Source of the DNA: Lenzites betulinus
Taxonomy: Eukaryota; Basidiomycota; Agaricomycetes; Polyporales; Polyporaceae
Length of the DNA: 64,000 bases
NCBI GenBank assembly: GCA_022264855.1
Contig: JABYQU010000038.1
Span: 248,001-312,000 of the forward strand
Direction: 5' to 3'
In this document: piece after piece, positions 1-12,914 of the stretch
How positions within the stretch are numbered: position 1 is the first letter of the stretch
How the letters are laid out: every line of letters begins with the position of its first letter
The notes under the pieces: generated by a model
Database searches by the model: none
Seen by the model: only the letters and a program-made list of their open reading frames with translations
What the model was told of the DNA's origin: nothing
Made by a program: the position numbers and the translations under genes

Positions 1-815
1 TTCGGTAGTTGCAATTCGGCGGTGCGGCAGAAGAGACAAGACCGGCGTTAAGCTCTCGCATTCACACCGTCGGGTAGGAGTGGTAAAAGGAGAAAATGGA
101 AGGGTTCGAGGAAAGATGGAGAGAACTGCGGCACGTTGACACTCACGGTCTATCCGTCCACGTGTAAACGGTTGCGAAGCCCCAGGAACGTACTTGAGCC
201 TCAGCATCCTGTCGAGAGAGTGAAGACATGGTTCTGGGAGTGACAGACGGAGCTAGTTGAGCAGAGAGATCGACAGCCGAGCGACTGAGAGTGAGAACCA
301 GCGCAAGGTTATTGTTGCAAGAGGGAAACTAAGTCGTCATGCGGGGCGCGAAGGAGCTCCACCGTGAGTGCCAGAGTGACCGTGGCAGAATGCTTCCGAG
401 AGCCAAGGTAACAGATTTGGATACGAAGACATCCAGACAAGGTAGAGTGAGAGTAACTCTTGCAGAGGACGTGAGCAGCTTGAAAATTTGTTTCTCATGT
501 CAGCTGGCATACCTTTGGAAAGTTTGTCGGCAAACGACGCGGGTGGAGAGAGACTAAGTACAGCTTGAAGTTAAGAGTCGGCAGAGACATCGCGATGGGC
601 GCCTACAAGTGTCTTGCTGATAGCGTGACGGCGTTACATGTATCACGCGCCGATCGTCACACCAAAATTCAGCGAGCGCCCGTAAAGGTGTGCAAGGGCG
701 CTCTTCTCAGGGACTTCAAGTTCTGGCTTTGCTGCCAGTACCTGTACTGTTCTCGCTGTCGACAACCCCTCAGTGGATAAAACTACCGCCCATTAACGAC
801 CGTTCCGCTTTATAA
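1..815. other. Upstream intergenic region, no gene recognised
   Basis: Short open frames exist on both strands but none shows a recognisable domain, splice structure or good start context. An AT-rich TTTATAAA lies directly against the start codon of the G-patch gene, too close to act as a conventional TATA box. I see nothing else here. Confidence 0.5.
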
Positions 816-2609
816 ATGGGTTTGTCTGGCCGCAAAACAAAGCAGCGCATCCCGAACGACCCGCGCAACCTCGCATGGGCAAACGGTGCATCCCCCTGCT
901 CTTTACGCATTCTACTTCCTCCTTCTAACTGCACCCACATCGCGTTCACTAGATGCAACCAAGTTCGGTGCCGCGTACCTCGCGAAGTTTGGCTGGGACT
1001 CCTCGCAGGGCCTCGGCGTGTCCGGCGAGGGCCGCACGAAGGCGATATCCGTCACCCAGAAGCTGGACATGCTCGGCATCGGCGCGGACCATCGTAACAG
1101 CCAGGAGGGGACCGCGTGGAAGCAGAACAAGGACTTTGAGAACTTGCTTAAGCGGCTGAATGCTGCGAACGGGACCGTGGAGGAGGAGGAAATCGCGATG
1201 AAGGTGGACGGGTTCATACGCGCTGGGCCGGGGGCCGGCGCAGAGACCGTACCTGAAGATGAAGCTCAAGCGGACGAGGCGGTGGTGGACGCGAAGGCCG
1301 ATGGGAAAAAGTCGAAGGACAAGAAGCGGAAGAAGGGGTCGAACGAGGAGGATGGCGAAGGGAGGAAGAAGAAACACAAGAAGAGCAAGTCCTTTGTGGA
1401 TCAGTCTGACTCCGAGGCCGAGTCCAAGAAAGACAAGAAGAAAAAGAAGAAGCAGGGTACATCGGAGGAGGAGGCTGCCGCTATCCCCACCCCCTCGAAG
1501 GATGAGCCGACCGCTGCACAAGCCGCGCCGGCAAGGTCGAAAGCGTGAGTGCGCCATTCCGCTCATCTGCTGGACCACCTTCCGGATCCTACCCGCTGAG
1601 TTCACGAACCATCGTGCATTAGCTCGCATGTGCCTTTTGGGCTCGCGAGTTCGACATTTACTCCGCCGTTATCCCGTTATTCAATAAGCTAACGACCCGT
1701 CCCCACAGACCGCGCATCCACCGCGCCCGGCACATGGCCGCCAAAAACCTCGCTTCCAAGTCCGCCGCGTCCATCGCCGAAATCCTCGGCATCGCGCCGG
1801 ACGCCAGCACCCCCGTCTCCGGGTCCGCCACGCCCTACTCCGCCTTCTCGTCCGCCCTCACATCGCCTTATCCCTCCACGCCTTACGAGCCCGGGCCTCC
1901 AAGCACCGCCGGGCCCTCGGGCTCCGCGGCACCCGCCACGATGCAGGTGCAGGCGGTAGACTTGAAGCTGCAGGAACTCACGGTCTCGACCAAGAGCGTC
2001 ATGGACTACTTCAAGGACAAGCTCGCCGCGAAGAGCAACGCGCGCCTTGGCGAGTCGCCATCGCCGTCCCCGCGCGCAGAGGAGCTCGACGACTGCGAGG
2101 ATCGCCCGCGCATGGGCCTTGGTGCGTCCCGCTTGCGAGTAGAGACGCGCGCGGGGGAGGTCGAGGAAGCGCAGGAGTCCCGGCGGGGTCTTGGCGGGAT
2201 CGGCAGCGGCTCGCGGGTGCAGTTCGCGGCGATGTTCGCGCAGGCGTCCACTACCGTCACGAGCATCGCCGTTGCGGAGCCCGCAGAAGATCCTGAGACG
2301 GCGGAGGAGGAGGTGGCACCCCAAAAGAGCAAGGACAAGAAGTCCAAGAAGGAAAAGAAGGACAGGAAGGGGAAGGGAAAAGACACAGCGGAGGTTGGGG
2401 ACACCGCGGATGCCGCACTAGAGGCGGGCGGCGACGCCGACGAGAAGGCGGAGCGTAGGCGGCGGAAGGAGGAAAAGCGGAGGAGGAAGGAGGCCGAGGC
2501 GCAAGCTGCAGCTGCAGTAGACGAAGCTGGCGATGCGGACGCGTCCCCGGAACCCGAAAAGGAGCGGAAGCGGAAGAAAGACAAGAAGAAGGGAAGAGGA
2601 GATAGCTAG
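816..2609 (+). CDS. PXR1: PXR1/PinX1-type G-patch protein
   Basis: Likely nucleolar G-patch protein of the Pxr1/PINX1 family, which in yeast acts in rRNA/snoRNA processing and inhibits telomerase. Three exons fit one frame: 816-885, 953-1544 and 1709-2609, about 520 residues. The N-terminus MGLSGRKTKQRIPNDPRNLAWAN is the family signature, and splicing joins it directly to DATKFGAAYLAKFGWDSSQGLG, the G-patch. LDMLGIGADH and the tryptophan of GTAWKQNKDFENLLKRLN follow, also typical of the family. The rest is low-complexity: Lys/Glu/Asp-rich KKxK runs (about residues 170-240 and 430-520), matching the KKE/D repeat of Pxr1, and a Ser/Pro/Ala-rich middle. The second intron (1545-1708) has a GTGAGT donor and keeps frame. 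The gene converges with the FHA gene downstream. The family call is firm; the telomerase and rRNA roles are inferred from it. Confidence 0.88.
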
Positions 2610-3197
2610 TGGCTTGTTGTGATACCCTGAGATGTACCCTGCTCTTCTTTCATGCTTCCCTGCTCTGTTGTACACCTGCTCCCCGTCATATCGCCCCTTC
2701 AGTCCAGTGAGAGGAGGGATCCATTCAATCGTCTAATCAACCAATGCTCAGGGTATCTCAGTGTCGAGAGGTCGCGCAGGCGCAGACACACCTCATCTAA
2801 TGCAGGGGGGAGATCATAAGATAGAGGTAGTCATTAGGCGTCGTTAAATACCAACCGAGAGGAGACAGGGAAAACACGAGCGAGAGGCTATGTACATGTG
2901 CGTATGCGGCGATAGAAGGAGGTGTAGAAGGAGGGTCGGGCACCGCCGCATGGGGCGCGGCGGGTGAGAGGCGAAGGGAGCCGGGGGCGGGTGAGGACAC
3001 ACTAAACAGGAACTATCCAGGCGGGGAGCGCGTCATAGAGGGGGGCGGCGAATAGCGAAAGCTGAGAATTCCGGGATATTGCGAGGCGGAGGAAAGGAGA
3101 GGACGAGGACGGGAGAGGGGGACATGACGCGCCGGGCGGCGCCGGACACTACCTACACGCGGGAGTACGAGGCCGTTTTTGCTGCTTATGCTGCTGT
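2610..3197. other. Intergenic space between two convergent genes
   Basis: Holds the 3' ends of the G-patch gene and of the FHA gene. No domain-bearing open frame is seen. It presumably carries both 3' UTRs. Confidence 0.5.
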
Positions 3198-5949
3198 CTA
3201 TACCGACATCTCCGGTTTGATTCGCCACGCGACCGCGACCGCTGCCACCGCAAGCACCGCGACACCAACGGCGGCGGAGAAGTTGTGGTGGGGGTACTGG
3301 AGCGCAATATTAGGGGGAGGAGCGGGGGAAGTGATGGCTGCGGAACTTACGCCTTCCTTCGGAGGCTTCTGCGCACGGGGATCGGTCGTCGCGCCTGACA
3401 CCACGCTCGCTGCAGACGAGATGGGCTGGTTGACGACTGAAGACTCGGGAGTGATGGGGAATGGCATCTTGCCTTGTGTCGGACCGTCGCCATCCCGCTC
3501 GCGGTCGCTGGGCTGGAGACCCTCCGAGTCGCTCGAGTCGTCGTCGCCCCATGGTGATCGCCGATGGGGCCCCGAGCCAGAGAACGACCCCTCGCTCTCG
3601 CCGTCGCGCGCACCAGCGCGTTCTGGCTGATCGTCGACAGCGGGCCCAGGAGACATGGATCGTGACCGTGTCCGGCCCCTCGAAGCGCCAACACGTTTCC
3701 GGCGTGATCGTGGCCGCGTCGACTCCGCAGACAGACTCCTTGGGCTCGGAGGGGTGACCAGACCACCACTCGAGTGCGGTTTTGCGTTGCCGTTCACGAG
3801 GCCCTGGTGCTGCTGGGCCCGAAAGGACGCAAGCGATAACAGACCCGACTCGACCTTCGCCGCTGCCCCAGTGATGGTTTCTTCCGCAGAGCGCATCCGG
3901 CTCTCCCACTCCTCTTTTGCACGTCGTAGGCGCTCGCGCTCCTCGTTCCAGTCCTCCTGGACGCTGCTCCAGCGGCCCTCGACGTTCTTCTTCCACTCGG
4001 TGAACATCGCCGTGAGGGATTCACGTTCCTGCACACGCGCTTCCTCCAAGGCTGCCGCTGGCACAGACGGTTCTGATGGCGCGGCACGCGCTGCTTCCGC
4101 CTCCTGCGCGAGACGACCAGTCACCTCGGTCTGCTCCTCCACCTGTGTCTGCGTCGCCTGGACCATTGTCTCGAGCGATGCGACCTTGGCCTCCAGAACG
4201 GAGATGGTCGATTGTGCGCTCGCGTGCTGCGCTTCCAATGACCGTGAGACTTCCAGCGCCATTTCCAGCTGCTTCGATAGCGCGTTTAGCCGCTCAATCA
4301 GCTCATCAGGGATGGCGGGCGACGCAGGCGGTTGAGGCGAGCGGGACCGTCGGCGAAGCTCGGTCGTTGACTGCTTGCGATAACGGTCCTGGTCGTGTTC
4401 CTGGTCGTCTTCGTCCTCGTCCTGGGACATGCCAATCCCAGTTGGTTCAGGTGTCCGTGGCCTACCAAGCTCGTCTCTTCGTCTCCGCCGCTCCTCCTCC
4501 TCCTCGGCCGCGACCTGCTCCTCGTCGACCTCATCGACGGGCTCGAGCTCGTGAGGCACGATCGTCGCAATGCTCCGCGCATCATCGTCGTCGTCATCCG
4601 ACGCATCGTGCTCGTCGCCGTGCGTATCCCGCGAGCGCCTACCGTGATTGCCGTTCTGGGTCCGGAACCGGAACAGCTCCATCTCCCGCTTCCTCTCCTC
4701 CATGGCATTGCGAAGCGTGTTCACCTCCTGCTTGATCACGTCGTGCTCAGCGAGCATGCCCTCCAACGTGCGAACCTTGTCGACATGATCGGCGAGCGAT
4801 CGTTGGGTTTCCTGCAGCTGTACCTGCAGCTCAGAAATGGCAGGTGATGGCTGCTCGGGCTGCGGCTCAGGTTGGGTTTCCTCTGACGGGCGGCCGGGCT
4901 GTGGTGGTACGACGGGTGGAAGCGTCGAAGGATATGGAGGCAGATTCGGCGGCTGTAGCGCAGCGTTAGCACCTAGTGGGCAGTGCAAAAAAGGAATACA
5001 CGCACGAGGTTCCCGCCGAGGGTGTCATGGATCTCCGCAAGCCCACCGGTCAACGAGTGCAGCTCTGCGCCCGTCTCCCTGCTCTTCTGGAGCTCGCCCT
5101 GCAGTCGGCTCAGGATGTGGTCGAAAGTGAGCCCGCTCTTCCCTGGGACGCGGACGTTCCCACCCATGCCACCCATCCCGACCAGGCCCTGCGGCTGCAG
5201 CGTAGGTCTCCGCTGTGGGCCGCCTGCGGGGCCGTTTGAGCTGCCCTGCCCGTTGCCAGCGAAGTTGAACGCATTGTTTCCCCCGCCGGGTTGATTTGAC
5301 ATTTGGCCGAGGTAGCCCTGCGGGCTTTGTTCGGCACGTTGTGCGGCCTGTGCCTCGAGCTCGGTGAAAACGCACACGACACGGGCGGCGACCTTGTGGT
5401 GGACAATCGTCTTGTTGTCCTCCCCGACAATGTCGATACCGAACTCCTGCGGGGCGCAGCGGTGCGTCAGCGGGCATAATATGGACACCAATGAGCGAAG
5501 GGGCACGCACGACGACATCGTCCGACTTGAGTTCGCACGGCTCGGACTCGAGCCCTTCAGGGCTTAGTCGCTCGCCATTAATGAAGGTTCCGTTAGAGCT
5601 CTTCACGTCTTTGATGTAGATCTTCGCGGTGGTGGTTCATGTCAGACCCAGACGCGCTTCCCGCCCGCCGACGCGACAGTTCCCAGATGTCACGGGCGGG
5701 CGGACACAGACAGCGGCGCACCTTGCCATTATCCTCCCAGACCTCCGCATGTTGCCTGCTGAGCACTTTGGAGTCGAAATAGCCGTTGCGTTCTTGAGGG
5801 ACGGTCTTCGCGTTCGTTTGGCGGCCGATCTTGACGCGCTGGTTGGAGGCCAGAGATATGTGTTTGGGGATGAACGTGTCATTGAGCGGGTAGAGATAGA
5901 GTGCAGGAAGAGGCACAGGGGTGTGCGGGGTGGCGAACGGGGCTGGCAT
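3198..5949 (-). CDS. Tail-anchored FHA/coiled-coil protein, SLMAP/HAM-4/Far9-10 type
   Basis: Probable STRIPAK-complex subunit related to animal SLMAP, Neurospora HAM-4 and yeast Far9/Far10, anchored in the ER or nuclear envelope. Four exons, all phase 0: 5722-5949, 5511-5621, 5006-5446 and 3198-4952, giving about 844 residues. The FHA domain (about residues 20-125) shows KIGRQT, VLSRQHAEVW and KSSNGTFINGERL, then DDVVEFGIDIVGED, rebuilt exactly by splicing. A Gln/Gly-rich linker and a long coiled coil (SELQVQLQETQRSLADHVDK onward) follow. The last about 22 residues before RIKPEMSV are Ala/Val-rich and hydrophobic, a C-terminal tail anchor. The third intron appears to use the second of two acceptors: the first AG is only 33 nt from the donor, whereas CTACAG lies behind a GCTAAC branch site. 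An upstream in-frame Met at 6081 is possible, but Met 5949 lies just before the conserved region. Family confidence is good; the STRIPAK role is inferred. Confidence 0.82.
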
Positions 5950-7447
5950 CGTGGACGCCGTCGTCGTCGTCGTCGTCAACAGCGAGCAGGAAGAGGGCTT
6001 TGTTTGGTCGTTGTTTGGCTCACTGACTCTGTTTAGTGTGCTCACGTGGCTAGCGCCCGATTCGGACCTGTGCCGCGCCACCCTTCCTTCGCCTTTATCT
6101 CGTCAATGAAGTGTGCATTGCCGCACGTAAGAAGCATGTTATAAGTAGCAGTCCAGAAAATAAAGTGTGCGAAGAATTCAATGAGTTATCTGGCTATCAC
6201 TGTTTGCATAACCCTTCTCTCCGAGCTCGACCGCCGTTAATGAACGCATTCTGCGCGTTCTCTAACAGCTAATTAGTGTTATCTGACAGGCCTAGAGCCC
6301 ATCTGGAACACCTGCGACATACCTGTTTACGGCATAAAGCATCATGGGGGTCCGAGGCAGCAAGCCAATCGGCATCATACGCGATCACCTGTAGAGTTCC
6401 CGCGCGCACAATGTGTACGGGGCACGCGTGCGTGCTCGTGCCCAGGCGAGATGAGGTCATGCGAGCGGTGCAATCAGAGACGGGAGAAGAGGGGGTACGT
6501 GTGCGCGGAAGCCTGCTGTTGGTAGTGTACTTTGTCAACCGTGGTGGACGAGGCTGTATTTTGTGAATGCGCGCTCTGGGACAGATCGTTCATTTCGAGC
6601 TAGTTTCCGACGATGCTGGAGGCACTGTGAGTGCTAGCGTACTTCATAAAGTCTTTGAATCACATGCATTAAGCCCGGGCGCATTGTGAATTGGGTTTTT
6701 TTTACTACTACAACCGAAGCACAGAGATTACCCCCGGCCTATCGCGAAGTATTGCACCACTACCCGGGTTCTCATCTGGCAAATTGCATGCGCAATACTA
6801 CCCCAGTCTGGCAGAAGCCATACAAACTCGGCAGCGGGGAAGCCGACAAGGCCCTGGCCACATCTACCCATGACATCAACAGCACCGCACGCGATCGCCC
6901 ACGTCTAACAAGAGCAAGAGAAGACCCAGCATGGTCGGGGAGGGGAAGCAGTTCCAGCGCCAGACAACTATAGTACACAAGCTACGGATCGAAATATCGG
7001 GCAGACAGAACCCTCGGCGCAAGACGATGGTGTACGCTTCCACTAAGTACTAGACCTCCAAGGATACGGTAGACGGAGAACAGAGCTGAGCGCAGATAAC
7101 ATAGCGAGACATGTACATGAAAAACACTGTGACGGACTCATAGACGCGGGGTGTGAGGAGAAACGGGAAGGGGAGGGGGGCGCAGCCGTGCTGCAGCATA
7201 CAACTATTACTGTATCGAACGAGCGTTCTGTCGTCGTCGCGGTCGTCGTTGTCGTAACGGGGATGGCTCACCAGATGCCAACACCTAGCACAAGAATAGA
7301 GCCACCGTATCATACAAGAAAACTCCGGCTCAGGGGACGCCTCCCCGGGACCCTGCTGCGACGTCAAGCCAGGCCTGACGCGCGTCAGCGCCCCCGTCGC
7401 CACAAATGCAGACAAGCGTACCGAGCGCACGGGACTGGGTATACGTA
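5950..7447. other. Gene-poor intergenic region
   Basis: Between the divergently placed FHA gene promoter and the 3' end of the F-box-like gene. Only short overlapping frames without recognisable motifs are present. No RNA gene or repeat was identified. Confidence 0.4.
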
Positions 7448-9073
7448 TCACGGCTCCCGACGGGTAGCCTGAAGCATCTCCCTCACCCGATCCGCCTCCA
7501 CGCTGGGGAGCCTCTCGAGCACGAGCTCGTCTTCGTCCTCGTCCGCAGGGCGGTCGGACACCTGATACCACGTGCTGTCGAAGGCGTACATGCCCACATC
7601 CGCCTTCTGCACGCCGACCGCAACGTACTGGAGCGAGGTGATCTCCTTCGCGAGCGTCCGCGCTAAGCTCAGGTACCGCTCCTGGCGCGTCTCGGAGACC
7701 GAGGACGAGTCGTCGGCGCCAGTGTAGGCGATACAAAGGCCCGAGATGGCGGTGGTGCGCAGAATATATATGTTACGTTCCTATATGAACTCCGATGAGT
7801 TTGTCTGACACGCAGCAGCCTGAGCAGCACTCACCGCCCACTCGCGGAACGCAGACCAGTGGACGCCAGCGCGCCCGTATGCGTCCGTGTACACGAGCTC
7901 GAGATAGCGCATTGACGGCATCGCACCCTTCATGCGCTCCAGCATCGTGAGGGGTACAGCGTCCGATACCGTGCATGACAGCACCACGGGGTTTGCGCGC
8001 TCCATGAGAGGGAGCGTCTTGAGGTCTGAGGAGTTGTGTGACCCGGGTGTGGCACCCACCGGGTACTGCAGCTGCAGCCGGCGGGCGGGAGAAGGGAAGG
8101 AGGGAATAGGCGCGCTCGTCTCCAGATAGTCCAGCTCGGGCCAGCAGGTGACGGGTCCGGTCTCTGGCTTCACCGAAAATTCGAGGTAGAACGTGAGCCG
8201 CCGCAGGTTGGGGAATGCGTGGGCGAGCTCGGATATTTTGGCGATACGGCCCCCGATTTCGAGCGTGTGCAGGTTCGCCCAGACATGGCGGTCGATAATG
8301 CTCTCGAGCATGCATCCGCACTCCCATAGCTTGAGATGGCGCATGGACTCGACGAAGGGGCCGAACGGCGTGATGTCGCCCTGCGGACGGGGGCCATCCT
8401 TCCAGAGCCCGTTCTCGATGATAGAGGGCGTGCTCCGCAGCTGGGACATCGCCTTGAGCGAAGAGTTGCCGATATAGTAGAGGGAGAGCTCCTTCAAGTA
8501 TGACAGCTGCGCAAGCGCCTCGTAGACAGCCGGATGCGATTGGAACAGGGGTTCTGCATCGCGGATTTGGACCACGCGGAGATTGTCGGCCTGCAGCAGG
8601 AGGTCCGCGAGAACGTCTGCTGGGGAGAAGTCCGCTTCCAATCGCTCTATGCTCCGCACGTAGAGGACGCGCGCGAAAGCGCCCTCAAGGAGGCGGAGGG
8701 CGCGCAGGTGTCTGATGCGGCGGCGGGGGTCGGCTAGCATGAATTGACAGAATTTGAGGAGTCTGTCGGGCCCGTCGCCGTAAGCAGGGTCACCGATAGA
8801 AACGTCGGCGAGGACGCGGGGCATGGCAAGTTCGTAGGCATCCTTGCAGGTCATGGCGAGCTGAATGGCATCGCCCGGTGCGCAGAAGTCGCTGATGGTC
8901 TTAAGCACATCGCGGTTGAGGGTGAGGAACTCGAGGCGGCGGAGGGGGAGGAGATGGTCGTAGAGACGCGACCGGTCGGCGCGCGCAATCAAGGGGTGCG
9001 CTGGCGCGAGGGAGGAAGAGGGGACCGGGGGAAGGACGGGGACGGGGAGAGTGAGCTCACTGGTGACTGGCAT
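7448..9073 (-). CDS. F-box-like / leucine-rich protein
   Basis: Putative substrate adaptor of the F-box type found in large numbers in agaricomycetes. Two exons in phase 0: 7835-9073 and 7448-7780, joined by a 54-nt intron (GTGAGT...ATATAG), give about 523 residues. The F-box-like helix set begins about 45 residues from the chosen start with LTLNRDVLKTISDFCAPGDA and QLAMTCKDAYELAMPRVLADV. The middle is a series of leucine-rich segments (HLRALRLLEG, LKELSLYYIG, LHTLEIGGRI). The second exon encodes a beta-rich end containing YVAVGVQKADVGMYAFDSTW and an acidic stretch. I chose the Met at 9073; the frame stays open to a Met at 9307, but those 78 residues look like translated leader. A sister gene lies at 36482-37880 and a third, broken one at 49341-50377. 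The F-box assignment rests on pattern and layout. Confidence 0.7.
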
Positions 9074-12000
9074 CTTTACAGGGGCTGCGTAGGGGCCAGC
9101 ATGAAGAAAGTAGAAGACGTTGAGGACGGCTGGCTGGGCTGGGGCAGCAGGGGGGATGCGGGGGGCGAGATGGAGGTTCAGGTTCAGGCCGGAGCCCTTA
9201 TGGGAGGAGAATATAGCGTTAGGAGGAGCATCTGGATCCGGTTGACGTTGGCAGGCTTGATCGGGCCCGGAGTCCTCGAGCTCGTAAAGACGGTTGCAGC
9301 CCAGCATCCTCGCGTATACCCTCCCCGCCCTGAAGGATCTACGGGCTGGAAGATATCGAGCAGGCGACCGCGACGACGGCGGGAGGAGAAGAAGATGCGT
9401 CGAGCTCGCTCGTCGTCCCCACGCGCTCGCTTCGAGCTTCTTCTCGACACGCGACGGTTCATATCCCGCTGCTTCCGCCCGTTCTGCGCAGCGACGTACT
9501 CAACGCCGGCGGCAGGGGGCGTGGGGTGTCCCCAACGCCCCCGCTGTGCTGCTCGTCGTGCGCCCGCCCTCTGACAGCGCACGGGGCGGCCTTAGTCAAC
9601 TTCCCAGTGGAACGGGCCTGCTGCCCCAGGTGAGCCAGAACGCCGGGTCGATCGTTGGGTGCGGCTGTGGTCTGATTGCGTTTGCATAGACGCTCGCGCT
9701 GTATCATCACCATATCATGCAGCATATCATTCGCACCCCCTGCCCTCTCATCATCCGAGGCACATACTCATCCTGCTCTCGCACGCGTGCCCGCCGTGAG
9801 GCAGACCACGGCCAACTACCAATCAAGGGTCGAAAGCTCTTCGAGCGACGAGGACGCCGCCCACAGCGGAGCCCACGCTAACAACGTCAAGAATACTCTA
9901 TCGCCTACGCGCGTTCGGCGCCCACCACAGGCACTCTGCCACTAGCAACCTGTCGTGCATCAGATCGTATATTTGGGCATAAATCAACGCTCGGTATCGA
10001 CCCGAAATCTCGCTATGGCCCGCCCTTTGTTTCTGAACATGGCCGCCGCCCGCAGCAGCGCAGATGTGACCATGCGCACCCTCTCCGCTGCGCTCCGCGA
10101 TCCCGTACTAGATCGCTAAAACAGACCGCGGCGGGATTGGTGGCTGCCAGCGGGCGGTCGCCGCGAGGGTTGTAGCCGCTAGCGGGTAGTCTGTATCTTC
10201 TTACACTGATAGTCCAGTCCGCTGCTAGAGTCTACGTAGTCGCTAGCGGGCGGTCTCTCGCCGAGGGTACCCTGGCGAAGTTCAAGACGCCGTTCCGCCG
10301 CCGCGTGCAAAATTGCCATCTGCGGTTAACACCGTGCAAAACCTTGGTTGCGCACCCGTGTGTGGTCGCTCTTCCTACCATCTCAATGTTATCGATCTGA
10401 TGTGGTGTCTTGAACAGGTCTAGGCAATCTCCGTCACGCCGGGCAACTCGATTATATCCACCGCATACATAGGCCTGAGAGAAACAACAGAGGAACCTCT
10501 CAAGTCATACCTCGGCTGACGGCTTATTTCTCTCCTCTTCCGCCCCCGGAAAATCCCAAGCCTATCGGATGACCCGTGTTGCGCGTGGCGAACCTGAGGA
10601 AGTAGTTTCAGCGCAAATCCGGTCGAAACGGGGCTTGGGGGCGTTGCCGAAATCTAGGTATGGGGTTCATTTGTGTAGCGGTGATATCCTCTTACTTTCC
10701 ATAACACGACAGGGGAAAACGGAACCAGGCAGACATCCGCTACAAGTTCGTTCATTCTCCTTGCCAATGTGCAAGTTCTGTTCCCTGCTCGACTGGCAGC
10801 AATTCCTGTGCGTACCGCAGGCTGGTCACGAGACCATGAAGTAGGCAGGGAGTCGCCGGATATCATCAACGCCTTAGCCTTCCTTCGAAGCCAGGACATG
10901 GACTTGCGGGATACGGGATATCCGTGTGCGCGAAGCATTCGCTCCGGTCTGACACCCCTGTATTCGAAGTGCTGTTTCGCATCGCGCGAATCTTGGCGGG
11001 GCAGTATGACTACCGTCCGCGGCCCAGACGCGCTGCACAAGTCCATTAGGGCTGCACGCAACGCAGGGCAAACGTTTTGCGATGCAGCTCTGATCTTGCA
11101 AATATTTGTGCGCCCCTTGCCAGGTTTCCCGGGCCCAGGAATGAAGAATGCCGCGCATCATGTGGCGTCAGGATGTCCGCACAAGGCGAGAAGAACGAAC
11201 CAACCGGAGACGGAGGTTCCGCTATGGGCCCGCAACGTACGTCACGTCCGCTGCATCCCAAGAACACCAGAGACGACGGACGTCAGCGGGTGGCACACAC
11301 ACGCCGCTGGCATATGACCACGGCGGTCGTACATTCTCCTATACCCTGGTTGTGGTCAGTCTTCCACTCCAACATACGAGGTAATACACCTACCTCCACC
11401 GCACGGAGAGCCGCGCGATTGAATAGTGTTGTGCACGGGCGCGGCACTAGCGTCAAGATAGCCGGTGGACGCCCTACAATTTCATCATGCCTTGCGCGCG
11501 ACGATGTCACCTGGCCCCGCGCGCAGCGCCCCCGGTGCGCACTGGGAACATGGCCCCGGGGAGTGGTGCGTGTGGTTTGTACCCGGACCAGGGGATGAGG
11601 ACGAACGCGCCATCGTCCCTGCATGTTATGACTACGTGCGCCCGCCATCGACCCACCATCTCGCCCGGGACCGCCACGCAGATGGCCCCATCTCGGCCGG
11701 TTCGCTTGAAGCCGATGGTTGCGAGCTAGTCCGTGGGCGGATGCAGTTGACTAGTGGCAGCGCGCGTATGTCATTGGGCGAAGCTCGCGCGCGTTTGCCT
11801 CGCGAGCAACAGGAAGTGTCAAGCACTGGGGAGCACTTCGCGCCTGGAAGAAGTTTTATCCTGCGATGGGTCATGCAAACGTTTTAGCAACATGGTTGAG
11901 GGTACGTAAATGCTACGCATCATTCCTCATCCCGTCTGGATCCCAGAGTGTTTGCTGACTTCTCTTACGCACGAAGACGCAAGCCTCTCGATATTTCCCC

Positions 12001-12914
12001 GCGATCGAAGGTCGTGTTCTGCGCAGCGAGTAGGAGCAGGTCGTGCACGACATTAAAGGAAGTCTGACTGTTGTTTAAGACGGACGGGTGAGTGGAAGTC
12101 TTGTAACTTATGCCCCTCATTGATCAGTCTCCCCCGTCCTGAGCAGGCCAGAGGTGCTGCTTCAAGTAGTCCTCTCGGTTAACTGCTAAACGTTCCTCGA
12201 CGTCGGGGATGCTGTAGCGCTCCATCAGTCGCAGAGAATCCCAGAAACCTCAAAGTCTATTCTCACTTTTATAACCTAGTATATCAGCCTAGCTACACCA
12301 TGGCGCCGTGCTATTCACTGGAGCCCCGGTAAGGCCGTACTAGCGGCGGTGTGGAGTTGACGTACCGTGTCAGCGCTTTGTCAAGGTTGTGAACATGTGA
12401 TCGGCTAGCGAAGAGATTAATTTCACCATGGTGAGCACCAGCCGGTCCATTTGAGCAAGGCTGCTCCCTAACTTATCATGTTCAGGCATCGTACGGCAGC
12501 GTACGCCTCACCTCCTCCCCCAACTGTGGCTAGTATCCCAGCGGCTTGAAAACCATCTAGCACCCGTCATAGACAGCTTGGCTGGCCACTTACCACATCA
12601 CTAGGTTTCCAGTCGTGTGTACTCTCCGTATGTGCTTGGAGTCCGAGTCGCGCATATTCCGTAAGTGACGAAGACTGTACTGGAAGCATAGGCGAGGCTA
12701 CCATTGGCTCGGCTAACGTCGTACACGAGTTCTTGTCGACGGCTCTGCGCTTCTGCACACACCGTTTACGTCTCTATAAGTGGACGTCATCGAGCGGGCT
12801 TTATTACATCAAGCACTCACAGTCACCAGTGGTTTGAACCGAGCAACACAGAGCGCTCGCGACCGTCAAGCATTTAAAGCCTGTCCCGCGCTCTCCTCCT
12901 CCGTTCAATTAACC
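9074..12914. other. Long region without a convincing gene
   Basis: About 3.8 kb with many short overlapping frames on both strands, as expected for GC-rich non-coding DNA. No domain, zinc knuckle, polymerase motif or consistent splice pattern was recognised. A few imperfect copies of a GCTAGCGGG(C/T)(A/G)GTCT-like motif occur between 10143 and 10270. Confidence 0.4.

Noticed and set aside
949..1629. 226-residue reverse frame opposite the G-patch gene
   Set aside because: Antisense shadow of the Lys-rich G-patch exon; it is Leu/Arg-rich and motif-free.
10143..10270. Imperfect repeats of a GCTAGCGGG-type motif
   Set aside because: Only about three irregularly spaced, imperfect copies; not a CRISPR (this is a eukaryote) and not a convincing satellite.
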